Assembly: GCA_013141055.1 (NCBI GenBank)
Contig: JABFRS010000001.1
Location: 1,550,001 to 1,614,000 of the forward strand
Direction: 5' to 3'
Source: Cyclobacteriaceae bacterium
GTDB lineage: Bacteria; Bacteroidota; Bacteroidia; Cytophagales; Cyclobacteriaceae
DNA: 64,000 nucleotides
This document shows, one piece after another, positions 42,346 through 51,823 of this stretch (its first letter is position 1; each line of letters starts with the position of its first letter). The position numbers and the translations under genes were made by a program. The notes under the pieces were generated by a model. That model did not search any database. It saw only the letters and a list, made by a program, of their open reading frames with translations, and had not been told where the DNA came from.

Positions 42346-42687
42346 ATGAAAAAGTATCAGTTGGGAGAATTTGAAGAGATCGTCATGCTCACGGTGGGCA
42401 TACTCCATCTTGAGGCTTATGGAGTTTCCATCAAAAAGGAAATTGAAACACGTCTTTCACGCAAAGTCAGTGTTGGTGCACTTCAATCTGCACTTATCCG
42501 TCTTGAAGACAAGGGCTATCTCAAATCCCGTGAAGGAGATGCAACAGAGGAACGTGCCGGAAGGCCGAAAAAATATTTTCAAATCACTGCGCTCGGAAAA
42601 AAAGCAATGGAGTACTCTAAAAGTACCCGTAATGAACTTTGGGATGCAATTCCTAAAATGGCATTGAGTCTTAAAATCGCCGGTTGA
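42346..42687 (+). CDS. PadR-family transcriptional regulator
   Basis: A protein of 113 residues. The PadR winged helix is visible in YQLGEFEEIVMLTVGILHLEAYGVSIKKEIETRL and SVGALQSALIRLEDKGYLKSREGDATEERAGRPKKYFQITALGKKAM. The compact size puts it in the group of short PadR repressors that sit next to transport genes. It is four bases from the first permease and so co-transcribed with it. It probably represses the permease genes in the absence of a small ligand or stress signal. The palindrome at 42230-42253 is its likely operator. Confidence 0.88.
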   Translation: MKKYQLGEFEEIVMLTVGILHLEAYGVSIKKEIETRLSRKVSVGALQSALIRLEDKGYLKSREGDATEERAGRPKKYFQITALGKKAMEYSKSTRNELWDAIPKMALSLKIAG

Positions 42688-42691
42688 TCAC

Positions 42692-45271
42692 ATGAAAAAT
42701 TCCCCTCCTGAAAATTTCCTCCTCTTCTTTCGATGGTTCTGCCATCCGAAGTTGAAGGATTCTATTGAGGGAGATCTTATAGAGCTGTATAATGAAAAAA
42801 TCAAAATAAACGGAAAATTAAAAGCCGACTGGAAATTCAGGATGGATGTTCTGCTTCTCTTCCGTCCGGGCATTATAAAATCAACAACTGAAAGCACTCA
42901 TTCAAACCATTTCGATATGATCAAAAGTTATTTTAAAATGACATTGAGAAGCCTGATGAAAAACAAAGGCTACTCGTTCATCAATATCATCGGACTCTCA
43001 ACCGGAATTGCGGTGGCGATTCTGGTAGGACTATGGATGAAAGATGAGCTTTCGTTCGATTCTTATTTCAGTAATCATGAGAGCATCGCAGAAGTCATGG
43101 TTGTCCAGTCAAATGAAGGTCAATCGTCTACAGGAACTACAATTTCCTCCATGATTGCTGATCCACTGCAAACAAAGTACGGAAGTGATTTTCAATCTAT
43201 GTCACTCGCTTCTTATGAAAGTGAATACTTCATGTCTGTTGAAGACAGGATGTTATCGAGCACCGGAATGTCAGTCCAGAAAAGCTTTCCTGAAATGTTC
43301 ACACTCAATATGATTCAGGGAACCCGTGGAGCGCTCAGTGATCCTTCCACCATGCTCATCAGTATGTCTTTGTCAAAATCATTGTTTGGCGAAGCAAATC
43401 CGATCAATAAGACAATTCGTCTCAATAATAAATTTGACATGACCATTGGAGGAGTATTTGAAGATTTTCCCAACAACACAACTTTCAGTAACACAAAGTT
43501 TCTTCTGCCCTGGGAACACCCGGACAATTACAACAACTCTATAACGGAGTGGAGAAATCACCACTGCCTCATGTTTGTCCAACTGGAAGATCCTGCCAAC
43601 ATCAACGAAGTAATTGAAAAGATCAAGGGACTTCCGATGCCTTATATCACCGGCTGGAAAGAAGAGCTCACCTTACAGCCATTGGATCGCCTTCACCTTT
43701 ACAATGAGTTCAAGGAAGGAAAATCCGTTAATGGAAGAATTGAGTTGGTTTGGATGCTGGGAATCATTGGCGGATTCATTTTACTTCTCGCCTGTATCAA
43801 CTTTATGAATCTTTCAACAGCACGAAGTGAAAAGCGCGCTAAAGAAGTTGGTATTCGCAAAACAATCGGTTCGGTACGCAGTCAACTGATCAGTCAATTT
43901 CTGGTTGAGTCAATCGTGGTGGCAATGATTTCATTAATGGTAGCGATGATGCTCGTTCAGCTCTCCCTTCCTTTTTTCAATTCAATCGCAAATAAAAAGA
44001 TGACGATTCTTTGGAGTGAGCCTTTCTTCTGGTTTTTGATTCTGGGGTTTGCGCTCTTTGCGGGAATTCTATCCGGAAGCTATCCGGCTTTTTATCTGTC
44101 ATCATTCAAGCCGATCAAAGTACTTAAAGGAACTTTCAAATCCGGAAGTATGGCAGCACTTCCCAGAAAAATCCTGGTGGTTTTACAGTTTACCGTATCT
44201 GTAACACTCATCATTGGGACTACCATAATTTTCAAACAAATAGAATATGCAAAAGACAGACCGGTTGGATATTCAAGGGAAGGGTTAATAACAGTGCGGG
44301 TTAATACAGATGAACTACGTGATCATTATGATGTGGTACGTCATGAGATTTTGCAGACAGGAGTTATAGAAAACGTTGCCTCTTCCTCACAATCACCGGC
44401 ACATTTCAGAAATAACAACTCCATCGACTGGCAGGGAAAAGATCCAGCGCTAACGATCTTCTTCCGCAATGTGAATGTTAGTTCCGATTTCGGGAAAACG
44501 ATTGGATGGAAGATCATCGAGGGCCGCGATTTTTCAGGAGAAATACTCAGTGATTCATCAGCGGTAATCTTCAACAAAAGTGCGATTGATGCCATGCATC
44601 TGGAAGCTCCTTTAGGTCAGGTGATCAAGTTCCGCGATAAGGAATACACCATCGTAGGTATTACCGATGATATGCTAACACAATCACCTTATGATCCTCT
44701 GGAACCGTCTTTCTTTATCATGAAAAAAAGCAAGAGTGTTATCGTTCTCAGAATTCGTCAGGATATTTCCCCACAGGAAGCCTTTGCTACCATTGAGCCT
44801 ATATTTAAAAAGCATAATCCCAGCGCACCTTTCGTCTACAATTTTGTTGATCTGGAGTACGGTAAAAAATTCGCGGACGAGCAGCGTGTCGCCAATCTTG
44901 CAACTGCGTTCGCACTCCTGGCAATCTTTATTTCATGCCTTGGGCTATCAGGACTTGCATCATTCGTGGCGGAGCAACGCACAAAGGAAATAGGAATCAG
45001 AAAAGTAATGGGCGCTTCCGTAACCAACTTATGGAAATTGTTGTCCAAGGACTTTGTAATCCTTGTTATTGTTTCGTGCGCGATCTCTGTTCCTATTGCT
45101 TCACATTATCTCGAAAAATGGCTGATGAAGTATAAGTATCACACAGACATTTCATGGTGGGTGCTTTTCTCGACATGTTTGGGAGCATTGATCATTACTT
45201 TGCTGACGGTGAGCTACCAATCTCTTAAAGCAGCGATTGCAAATCCTGTAAAGAGTTTAAGATCAGAATGA
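42692..45271 (+). CDS. FtsX-like/MacB-type permease with N-terminal prefix domain, copy 1
   Basis: A protein of 859 residues. An N-terminal soluble prefix (about 1-70) contains FRWFCHPKLKDSIEGDLIELYNE and ADWKFRMDVLLLFRPGI, shared with the next gene. A first membrane helix at about 95-120 is followed by a MacB-like periplasmic domain, an FtsX-type membrane region (about 350-480, with RSEKRAKEVGIRKTIGSVRSQLISQFLVES), another periplasmic domain and a second FtsX region at the C-terminus. This is the duplicated orphan permease type found next to PadR genes. No ABC ATPase gene lies nearby. It ends two bases before its paralogue. Confidence 0.88.
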   Translation: MKNSPPENFLLFFRWFCHPKLKDSIEGDLIELYNEKIKINGKLKADWKFRMDVLLLFRPGIIKSTTESTHSNHFDMIKSYFKMTLRSLMKNKGYSFINIIGLSTGIAVAILVGLWMKDELSFDSYFSNHESIAEVMVVQSNEGQSSTGTTISSMIADPLQTKYGSDFQSMSLASYESEYFMSVEDRMLSSTGMSVQKSFPEMFTLNMIQGTRGALSDPSTMLISMSLSKSLFGEANPINKTIRLNNKFDMTIGGVFEDFPNNTTFSNTKFLLPWEHPDNYNNSITEWRNHHCLMFVQLEDPANINEVIEKIKGLPMPYITGWKEELTLQPLDRLHLYNEFKEGKSVNGRIELVWMLGIIGGFILLLACINFMNLSTARSEKRAKEVGIRKTIGSVRSQLISQFLVESIVVAMISLMVAMMLVQLSLPFFNSIANKKMTILWSEPFFWFLILGFALFAGILSGSYPAFYLSSFKPIKVLKGTFKSGSMAALPRKILVVLQFTVSVTLIIGTTIIFKQIEYAKDRPVGYSREGLITVRVNTDELRDHYDVVRHEILQTGVIENVASSSQSPAHFRNNNSIDWQGKDPALTIFFRNVNVSSDFGKTIGWKIIEGRDFSGEILSDSSAVIFNKSAIDAMHLEAPLGQVIKFRDKEYTIVGITDDMLTQSPYDPLEPSFFIMKKSKSVIVLRIRQDISPQEAFATIEPIFKKHNPSAPFVYNFVDLEYGKKFADEQRVANLATAFALLAIFISCLGLSGLASFVAEQRTKEIGIRKVMGASVTNLWKLLSKDFVILVIVSCAISVPIASHYLEKWLMKYKYHTDISWWVLFSTCLGALIITLLTVSYQSLKAAIANPVKSLRSE

Positions 45272-45272
45272 C

Positions 45273-47939
45273 ATGAAGGGTAAAAAAGATCCCCCTCAAC
45301 TTCTTCTGAAATTCTTTCGATGGTTTTGCCATCCAAAGCTAAGAAGTTCAATTGAGGGTGATCTTACAGAATTATACAATGAACGTCTCGAGGAAATTGG
45401 CAAGCGAAAAGCAGATTGGAAATTCTCAATCGATGTTTTGCTTCTCTTTAGACCAGGAATCATCAGGCCATCGGAAGGATATCAACAAATAAATCAGTAC
45501 GGCATGTTTAAAAATTACTTTAAAGTAGGAATCAGAAATATCCTTAAGTATAAGGTTTTTTCCTTCATCAATATTTTCGGATTGGCAGTAGCCATGTCCG
45601 TTTGCATGCTGATCATCTTAATGCTGGCTGATCAAAAAAGCTACGATCAGTTTCACGAAAAGAAAGATCGTATCTATCGTGTGCTGACAAAAATAAAAAC
45701 GTCTTTAAAGCCAAATGCTTCAAGTCCATTTCCATTAGCCCAGGCGATCAGGTCCGAATACCCTATCACTGAAAGTGCAACCCAACTAACTCCTGGTCCC
45801 GGTGGAGATGTTATGTACAAAGAAAAGAGCGTTGAGATGCGGGGATTCTTTGCTGATCAGGATTTCTTTAATGTATTCAGCTTTCCTCTAAAAGCAGGGA
45901 ATAAGAAGAATGCACTCGCTTCTCCCCACTCAATGATCATCACCAGTAACATGGCTGACAGGTTATTTAAAAATGAAGATCCCATTGGAAAAACGGTTGA
46001 TTTCACCAATCGAGGACTAAATCATTTAATGGGCGATGGCGAGTCATCAGCATCACCATGGGGAAGTTTTACCATCACAGGAGTCGTGGATGACGGTGCA
46101 TTTAAATCACATATAAAATTTGATCTGTTGATTTCAGCGTCCACTATGCCTGCGCTTTACACTGAAGAGAAGATTCTCAACAGGACCGATGACTGGCAAC
46201 AATATTCCTATACTTATACGTATGTGTTGCTGAATTCAAAAAGCAATGATAATGATCTTAAAGACGCATTGAACGATCTGGCTCAACGTAAATACAAAGA
46301 CTTTGAAAAACTCAAAGGACTTACGTTGATTGCTCAAAGCCTACCGGACATTACACCTGGAATTTTTGTCGGAAACCCCATCAGCTTCAGCTTACCAATC
46401 GAAGTCTATTATCTTCTTTCAGTTCTTGCTCTTGCCATCATGATCTCAGCGGGAGTTAATTATACTAATCTCTCAACCGCCAGAGCTCTTACACGTGCCA
46501 AAGAAATTGGTGTTCGCAAGATTACCGGAGCAAGACGAAGAGATCTGGTATATCAGTTCTTGAGTGAATCAGTAATGATATCATTTTTGGCGCTGATGCT
46601 GGCAATGGTGTTGATGAATTTCATCAAACCAGCCTTTAAAGGATTCTGGGTAAATCAGTTTTTACACTTTGAGTTGGATCAGAATCTTTATGTCTATTTG
46701 GCTTTTGCCGTGTTTGCGCTTTTGGTCGGGATATTTGCAGGAACTTACCCGGCATTCCTGTTATCAAAATATCAGCCATTACAGGTTATCCGCAAAAGAG
46801 AAAATGAAAAACCCAATAAGTGGGGAACTCAAAAGTTTCTAAGCACATCTCAATTTGTTATCTCTCTGTTCTTTATCACCACCTCCATCCTTCTATACAA
46901 TCAATTCCGACATCACCTTGCTATTGATTATGGTCTTGATTCAAAGCATGTTGTAAACATTAAACTCCAGGGAAATGATTATGATAAAGTTGCCAATGAA
47001 CTTGTCAAAACGCCAGGCGTAATAAATGTTTCTGCCAGCGACTATCTCCCGGCGACAGGAACTCAAAACGGAGCCTCATTAAAAATTGCCGGTAGTGAAA
47101 AAGATTTTATTCAGCACACCGTATTGCAGGCAAACAATTTGTTTACAGAAAATCTTGACATCAGGATCATTGCCGGAAAAAATTTACCATCAAGTCAAAA
47201 TTCCAAGTACATTCTAGTAAACCGCTCTGCGGCCAGGAGACTTGGCTTTGAAAATCCTTCCGATATTATTGGTCAGTTAATAGAACGAAGTGGCAGTTCT
47301 GAAAATCTGGAAGTAATCGGAGTGATGGAGAACTTCCGTTTTCGTATGCCCAGTGAGCAGGAGGAAATTGCTCCCTTGATGATTTCGGATAAACCTTCTG
47401 CTTATCGCTATGCCAATATCCGGTTTGTTGCAACAGACCGGGCTGAGTTTGTGTCACGTCTTGATGAAGCGTGGAAACAGATTGATACGTCTCATCCACT
47501 GAGTTATAAATTCTACGATGATCAGCTTGCAGAAAACAACCAGGGTTTTGTTGATATCGTTTCGATCATTGGATTCATTGCATTCCTTGCGATCACCATT
47601 GCTTGCCTTGGAATGTTAGGAATGGCAACATACTCTGTTGAAAGAAGAACTAAGGAAATCGGTGTTCGTAAAGTACTGGGAGCGGGAGACAATACAATTG
47701 CTCTTCTATTATCAAAAAGCTTTTTGAGAGTACTTACGGTGTCCGTTTTTATCGGCGCACCTCTGAGTTATTTTGTGAATAACCTTTGGCTTCAACGCTT
47801 TCCAAACCGTGTTGATTTTGGATGGGGTACCATCCTTACCGGAGCCTTCATTCTGCTCTCTCTTGGACTGATTACCATCGGCTCACAGGCTTTTCGTGCC
47901 TCACGCAACAATCCTGTAGACTCCCTGCGGATGGAATAA
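45273..47939 (+). CDS. FtsX-like/MacB-type permease with N-terminal prefix domain, copy 2
   Basis: A protein of 888 residues, paralogous to the preceding gene: the prefix FRWFCHPKLRSSIEGDLTELYNE is nearly identical, whereas the periplasmic domains have diverged. FtsX-type segments read RALTRAKEIGVRKITGARRRDLVYQFLSESV and SVERRTKEIGVRKVLGAGDNTIALLLSKSF. With copy 1 it could form a heterodimeric permease. The ATPase must be encoded elsewhere or be missing. The gene ends 106 bases before grpE. Confidence 0.88.
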   Translation: MKGKKDPPQLLLKFFRWFCHPKLRSSIEGDLTELYNERLEEIGKRKADWKFSIDVLLLFRPGIIRPSEGYQQINQYGMFKNYFKVGIRNILKYKVFSFINIFGLAVAMSVCMLIILMLADQKSYDQFHEKKDRIYRVLTKIKTSLKPNASSPFPLAQAIRSEYPITESATQLTPGPGGDVMYKEKSVEMRGFFADQDFFNVFSFPLKAGNKKNALASPHSMIITSNMADRLFKNEDPIGKTVDFTNRGLNHLMGDGESSASPWGSFTITGVVDDGAFKSHIKFDLLISASTMPALYTEEKILNRTDDWQQYSYTYTYVLLNSKSNDNDLKDALNDLAQRKYKDFEKLKGLTLIAQSLPDITPGIFVGNPISFSLPIEVYYLLSVLALAIMISAGVNYTNLSTARALTRAKEIGVRKITGARRRDLVYQFLSESVMISFLALMLAMVLMNFIKPAFKGFWVNQFLHFELDQNLYVYLAFAVFALLVGIFAGTYPAFLLSKYQPLQVIRKRENEKPNKWGTQKFLSTSQFVISLFFITTSILLYNQFRHHLAIDYGLDSKHVVNIKLQGNDYDKVANELVKTPGVINVSASDYLPATGTQNGASLKIAGSEKDFIQHTVLQANNLFTENLDIRIIAGKNLPSSQNSKYILVNRSAARRLGFENPSDIIGQLIERSGSSENLEVIGVMENFRFRMPSEQEEIAPLMISDKPSAYRYANIRFVATDRAEFVSRLDEAWKQIDTSHPLSYKFYDDQLAENNQGFVDIVSIIGFIAFLAITIACLGMLGMATYSVERRTKEIGVRKVLGAGDNTIALLLSKSFLRVLTVSVFIGAPLSYFVNNLWLQRFPNRVDFGWGTILTGAFILLSLGLITIGSQAFRASRNNPVDSLRME

Positions 47940-47977
47940 CATTGCTTAATTTCTGATTTCTCTTCCCTACTAATCAG

Positions 47978-47995
47978 GTCAGTTTGGCGCAATTC
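47978..47995 (+). promoter_or_regulatory. Element shared with the clpB upstream region
   Basis: GTCAGTTTGGCGCAATTC, 51 bases before the end of the leader (grpE start at 48046), matches the 18-mer before clpB at 6105-6122 in 16 of 18 positions. A shorter related sequence, GTCATTTTG, occurs again at about 48015-48023. It may serve heat-shock control of the grpE-dnaJ pair. Confidence 0.4.
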
Positions 47996-48045
47996 GGCCT
48001 TTGGCAAAATTCTTGTCATTTTGCGGGTTATTCATCATAAAAAGA

Positions 48046-48606
48046 ATGGGAAACTCAATGGAACAGGGAACAGGATCAGATAAAACTGAGAATTTGATGG
48101 CAGAAACGCCGATCGAACCCTCTCAGGACGCAGGAACAAAGACAGAGGGTAATGCCGGGGCCGATCCTTTAAAGAAGTTGCAGGACGAATTGGCAGAATC
48201 CAAAGACAAATATGTGCGGCTATACGCTGAATTCGAAAATCATCGTCGTCGCACAGCAAAAGAAAAGCTGGAGATGATACAGGGGGCTAATGAGCAATTA
48301 CTCAAAGCACTTCTCCCAATCGTCGATGATTTCGAACGCGGAGAAAAAGCATTCAAAGACAAAAACGATAAAGAGTCGGAAGGATTTTTTCTGATCCAGA
48401 ATAAATTCAGAAAGACACTTGATCAATATGGTGTCAAGCTGATGGAAGTTGGAAAGGGATCTGAATTCAATCCGGACTTACATGAAGCCATCACTTCTGT
48501 ACAGGCTGAAGAAAAATTAAAAGGCAAAGTCGTTGATGTTGTTGAGAAAGGATATCTGCTGAATGAAAAGGTTATTCGCTTCGCTAAAGTGGTAACCGGA
48601 TCTTAA
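48046..48606 (+). CDS. grpE: Nucleotide exchange factor GrpE
   Basis: A protein of 186 residues from the ATG at 48046; another ATG at 48058 and an upstream TTG at 48001 are possible. The long N-terminal coiled coil (about 50-100, with DPLKKLQDELAESKDKYVRLYAEFENHRRRTAKEK) and the C-terminal beta domain (GSEFNPDLHEAITSV ... VVDVVEKGYLLNEKVIRFAKVVV-type end) are typical. It releases ADP from DnaK. The gene is 39 bases upstream of dnaJ on the same strand, and the two are probably one transcript. DnaK is encoded 13.4 kb further on. Confidence 0.93.
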   Translation: MGNSMEQGTGSDKTENLMAETPIEPSQDAGTKTEGNAGADPLKKLQDELAESKDKYVRLYAEFENHRRRTAKEKLEMIQGANEQLLKALLPIVDDFERGEKAFKDKNDKESEGFFLIQNKFRKTLDQYGVKLMEVGKGSEFNPDLHEAITSVQAEEKLKGKVVDVVEKGYLLNEKVIRFAKVVTGS

Positions 48607-48645
48607 TCTGAAATCCTCTAGTATCTAACAACATCAAAAAAAATC

Positions 48646-49782
48646 ATGGCCAAGAGAGATTATTACGAAATACTCGGAGTTAGCAAATCCGCAACACCAG
48701 AAGAAATCAAGAAAGCTTACCGCAAGGTGGCAATTCAATTTCATCCTGATAAAAATCCAGGCAATAAAGAGTCTGAAGAAAAATTCAAGGAAGCTGCGGA
48801 GGCCTATGAAATTTTAAGTAACACTGAAAAGAAAGCGCAATACGATCGCTTTGGTCATAACCGTCCTGGAATGGGTGGAGGCGGTAGCGGCAACATGAAC
48901 ATGGATGACATCTTCAGTCAGTTCGGAGATATCTTCGGTGGCGGAGGCGGTGGTGGAGGAAATCCATTTGAAAGTTTCTTTGGTGGTGGGGGTTCGCGCG
49001 GTGGTGCACAACGGAGAGGATCAAATCTTAGAATTAAACTCAAGCTCACATTGGAAGAAATCGCCAATGGAGTTGAGAAGAAAATAAAAGTTAACCGTCT
49101 GGTTAGAGCGGAAGGTGTTACATTTAAAACGTGTTCTACCTGTCAGGGGAATGGACAGGTTAGAAAAGTTGTGAACACGATGCTTGGACAAATGGTATCG
49201 GCTTCTACCTGTCCTACCTGTAATGGAACAGGACAAATCATTGACAAACGTCCTTCCGGTGTTGACAGCTCTGGACTTTCTTCCAAAGAAGATCTTCTCT
49301 CTATAAAAATTCCTGCTGGTGTTGCAGATGGCATGCAGTTGTCCATGGCTGGCAAGGGTAATGAATCTCCGGGAGGAGGTGCCGCTGGCGATCTTTTGAT
49401 CTTGATTGAAGAGCAGGAAGACAAAGATCTTAAGCGTGACAATAATAATCTTGTTTATGATCTTCATGTGAGCTTCATCGATGCAGCCTTAGGTACAAGT
49501 GTTGAAGTTCCTTCCATTGGCGGTAAGGTGAGGATCAAGATTGATCCGGGAACTCAAAGCGGAAAAATTCTTCGCCTTCGCGGCAAAGGCCTTAAGGATC
49601 TTAATGGATATGGAACCGGTGATCAACTCATTTATGTGAATGTCTGGACACCAAAAAAACTCAGCTCAGAGGAAAAGGCAATTCTGGAAAAGCTTCGTGC
49701 CTCTACAAACTTTCAACCGCATCCTGATAGCTCCGAAAAAGGGTTTTTTGAACGCATGAAGGAGTATTTCGGGCAGGAGTAG
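48646..49782 (+). CDS. dnaJ: Co-chaperone DnaJ with a reduced zinc-finger region
   Basis: A protein of 378 residues. The J domain (1-70) has HPD at 33-35. A G/F-rich linker (about 75-125) follows. The central region has only two CxxCxGxG motifs, C163-STC-QGNG and C189-PTC-NGTG, where E. coli DnaJ has four. The order and spacing suggest that motifs 2 and 3 (zinc site II) are kept and motifs 1 and 4 (zinc site I) are lost. C-terminal substrate-binding domains follow (about 210-340). It stimulates DnaK ATP hydrolysis and delivers substrates. It follows grpE directly. Confidence 0.94.
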   Translation: MAKRDYYEILGVSKSATPEEIKKAYRKVAIQFHPDKNPGNKESEEKFKEAAEAYEILSNTEKKAQYDRFGHNRPGMGGGGSGNMNMDDIFSQFGDIFGGGGGGGGNPFESFFGGGGSRGGAQRRGSNLRIKLKLTLEEIANGVEKKIKVNRLVRAEGVTFKTCSTCQGNGQVRKVVNTMLGQMVSASTCPTCNGTGQIIDKRPSGVDSSGLSSKEDLLSIKIPAGVADGMQLSMAGKGNESPGGGAAGDLLILIEEQEDKDLKRDNNNLVYDLHVSFIDAALGTSVEVPSIGGKVRIKIDPGTQSGKILRLRGKGLKDLNGYGTGDQLIYVNVWTPKKLSSEEKAILEKLRASTNFQPHPDSSEKGFFERMKEYFGQE

Positions 49783-49830
49783 AAATTATTCGTCATACCG
49801 ACCATTATTTTCCAACCTTTCCATGAATTG

Positions 49831-49852
49831 CCCGTATATGACCAATTACGGG
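49831..49852. repeat. Short inverted repeat after dnaJ
   Basis: CCCGTA (49831-49836) and TACGGG (49847-49852) flank a 10-nt centre, 49 bases after dnaJ and 73 bases before the next gene. It has no T tract. It could be part of the leader of the toast-rack-like gene. Confidence 0.25.
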
Positions 49853-49925
49853 TGATAATTAACGATTTCTTAACGTTTATTAACTCCGTTTTAACCTGGA
49901 CAGACGGAAGAATCGTACTAATACT

Positions 49926-50819
49926 ATGGTGAAGACCTTATCGTTGGCAATTGCAGGGTGGATGAGTGCGGGGGTGGTGGTAGGCCAAATGAAAAAGCAG
50001 ATGTCGGTTGATGACCAGCAAAACTGCAAGACGGTCGAGCTTTCTCTTACAGCCAAAACCGGAAACTGCTTTATCAGACCCGGCCAAACAAACGAATTAC
50101 TTTCTCTTTACAGCAATCACAATCCTGGTGAGTATTCTCATGTTTTCAGCAATGAGGTAAATAATGAAGTGGCTTATGTGAAATTGGCCCTGTCTCAGGA
50201 TGGTCAGCGTGGTGTCAGCAATAAAATCTCCTACCAGGTTTTTGGTGGCGAAGAAAATACAACTGACAAGCTTTGGAAAGTATATCTCACAGACGCGAAA
50301 CCTTATTCACTTAATTTAAGCTACGGGTTGGGCAATGCCAACATTGATCTGTCTGGCTTGTCAATTAAAAAATTGAAAATCAATACCGGCAGTGCGGATG
50401 TTAATGTCGCTTATACAATCGGTACTGAGAACAAAGTGGAGATGGACACTTTTTTCGTGAAGGTTGATCTCGGCTCACTCAATGCAAAACACATCAATCT
50501 TTCCAGGTCAAAATTTGTAATGGCTGAAGTTGGTTTTGGAAATATCTTCCTTGATTTCTCAGATAAACCTGAGGTAATGCCTGTTGTGAAAGGAAGTGTG
50601 GGGGCCGGTAATCTTGTTATTCTTTTACCAGAAGAATCTGTGCCTGTTATGGTCAAGATCAACGAATCGTGGTTGTGCAGTGTGAACCTTTGCAAGAACC
50701 TGAAAAAAATCAGCGAGAATAAATATGCTAATGCAGCATATACCCGTAACCCAAAAGATGCCCTGACGTTCGACCTGGATGTCTCAATGGGAAAGATCAT
50801 CTTCAAGGAAAAGAATTAA
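49926..50819 (+). CDS. Secreted toast-rack/DUF4097-like protein
   Basis: A protein of 297 residues with a possible signal peptide or anchor (about 1-20, GVVVGQ). The second half has strands with a repeating G-N-x-(I/L/V) pattern: LGNANIDLSG, TGSADVNVAY, LGSLNAKHINLS, FGNIFLDFSD, AGNLVILLPEE, MGKIIFKEKN. This resembles the C-terminal part of LiaF/toast-rack and DUF4097 beta-solenoids. It lies just upstream of a NatAB-like ABC exporter and a histidine kinase, as in some envelope-stress clusters. A separate TTG/TAnnTTTG promoter at 50851-50881 suggests it is not in the same transcript as the ABC genes. Confidence 0.55.
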   Translation: MVKTLSLAIAGWMSAGVVVGQMKKQMSVDDQQNCKTVELSLTAKTGNCFIRPGQTNELLSLYSNHNPGEYSHVFSNEVNNEVAYVKLALSQDGQRGVSNKISYQVFGGEENTTDKLWKVYLTDAKPYSLNLSYGLGNANIDLSGLSIKKLKINTGSADVNVAYTIGTENKVEMDTFFVKVDLGSLNAKHINLSRSKFVMAEVGFGNIFLDFSDKPEVMPVVKGSVGAGNLVILLPEESVPVMVKINESWLCSVNLCKNLKKISENKYANAAYTRNPKDALTFDLDVSMGKIIFKEKN

Positions 50820-50850
50820 TATTAATAAATCTCACTAGGCATTTTTTCTA

Positions 50851-50881
50851 TTGCCTTGCTGTAATTATCGTCTTATTTTTG
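50851..50881 (+). promoter_or_regulatory. Bacteroidota-type promoter before the ABC exporter
   Basis: TTG at 50851-50853, 20 bases, then TATTTTTG at 50874-50881, an exact match to TAnnTTTG. It lies 27 bases before the GTG start at 50909. Confidence 0.65.
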
Positions 50882-50908
50882 GTATTCACTCTTTAATCCC
50901 AAGTTATT

Positions 50909-51823
50909 GTGGAAGCACTTGTAGTTCGTGGAGTTACCAAGCAGTATGCTAATCACACTGCATTAGACAATGTAGATCTGACGGTACCTGAAAAATCAAT
51001 TTTTGGATTACTCGGACCCAATGGAGCTGGTAAGACCACTCTTATCCGGATCATTAATCAGATCATTAATGCCGATAGCGGAACCATCACTTTGTTTGGA
51101 CAGCCACTCAGTGGTGACCACGTTGGAGTGATCGGATATCTGCCGGAAGAGCGCGGTCTTTATAAGAAAATGAAAGTAGGGGAGCAGTTGATCTATTTTG
51201 CTCAGTTGAAAGGACTTTCCCGCAGCGAGGCCATTGCTAAAATCAAAGTCTGGGTAGAAAAGTTTGATATCAAAGATTGGCTTGACAAGAAAGTAGAAGA
51301 TCTTTCAAAAGGAATGGCCCAGAAGGTACAATTCATCAGCACCGTGATGCACGAGCCACGTCTGATCATTCTCGATGAGCCCTTTTCAGGATTTGATCCG
51401 GTGAACGCACAACTTATTACCAATGAAATTCTTGATCTGAAGAGGAAGGGATCCACCATCATTTTTTCCACTCACAGAATGGAAACGGTTGAAGATCTCT
51501 GTGATGATATCGCGCTCATCAATAAATCAAAGAAGATTCTGGAGGGGAGTAAGAGACAGGTAAAGGCCAAGTATAAGAGCAACACATTTACAGTAGAGCA
51601 CCGAGGAGCGTTTACTTTCAGTGGAGGACCTTATGATCTGATCTCCCAGAAGGCTGTTGAAGATGATATTCTGTCATCAACAATTAAAATGACAGGACAG
51701 GGAGGACCAAACGATTTGATTCGTCTTCTTACTCAATTGACAGAGGTGAGTAGTTTTCAGGAGAAAATACCCAACATGAGTGAAATATTTATAAGCCTAG
51801 TGAAAGGAGAATCCCATGAATAA
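50909..51823 (+). CDS. ABC transporter ATP-binding protein (NatA-like)
   Basis: A protein of 304 residues starting with GTG at 50909. Walker A is GPNGAGKTT (about 36-44), the signature is the unusual LSKGMAQKVQ (instead of LSGGQ), and Walker B is LIILDEPFSGFDP. The C-terminal extension (about 220-304) resembles the domain found on sodium-exporter NatA proteins and related exporters. It overlaps the permease gene by 8 bases. Together they probably form an ABC-2-type exporter; the substrate is not shown. Confidence 0.9.
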   Translation: MEALVVRGVTKQYANHTALDNVDLTVPEKSIFGLLGPNGAGKTTLIRIINQIINADSGTITLFGQPLSGDHVGVIGYLPEERGLYKKMKVGEQLIYFAQLKGLSRSEAIAKIKVWVEKFDIKDWLDKKVEDLSKGMAQKVQFISTVMHEPRLIILDEPFSGFDPVNAQLITNEILDLKRKGSTIIFSTHRMETVEDLCDDIALINKSKKILEGSKRQVKAKYKSNTFTVEHRGAFTFSGGPYDLISQKAVEDDILSSTIKMTGQGGPNDLIRLLTQLTEVSSFQEKIPNMSEIFISLVKGESHE

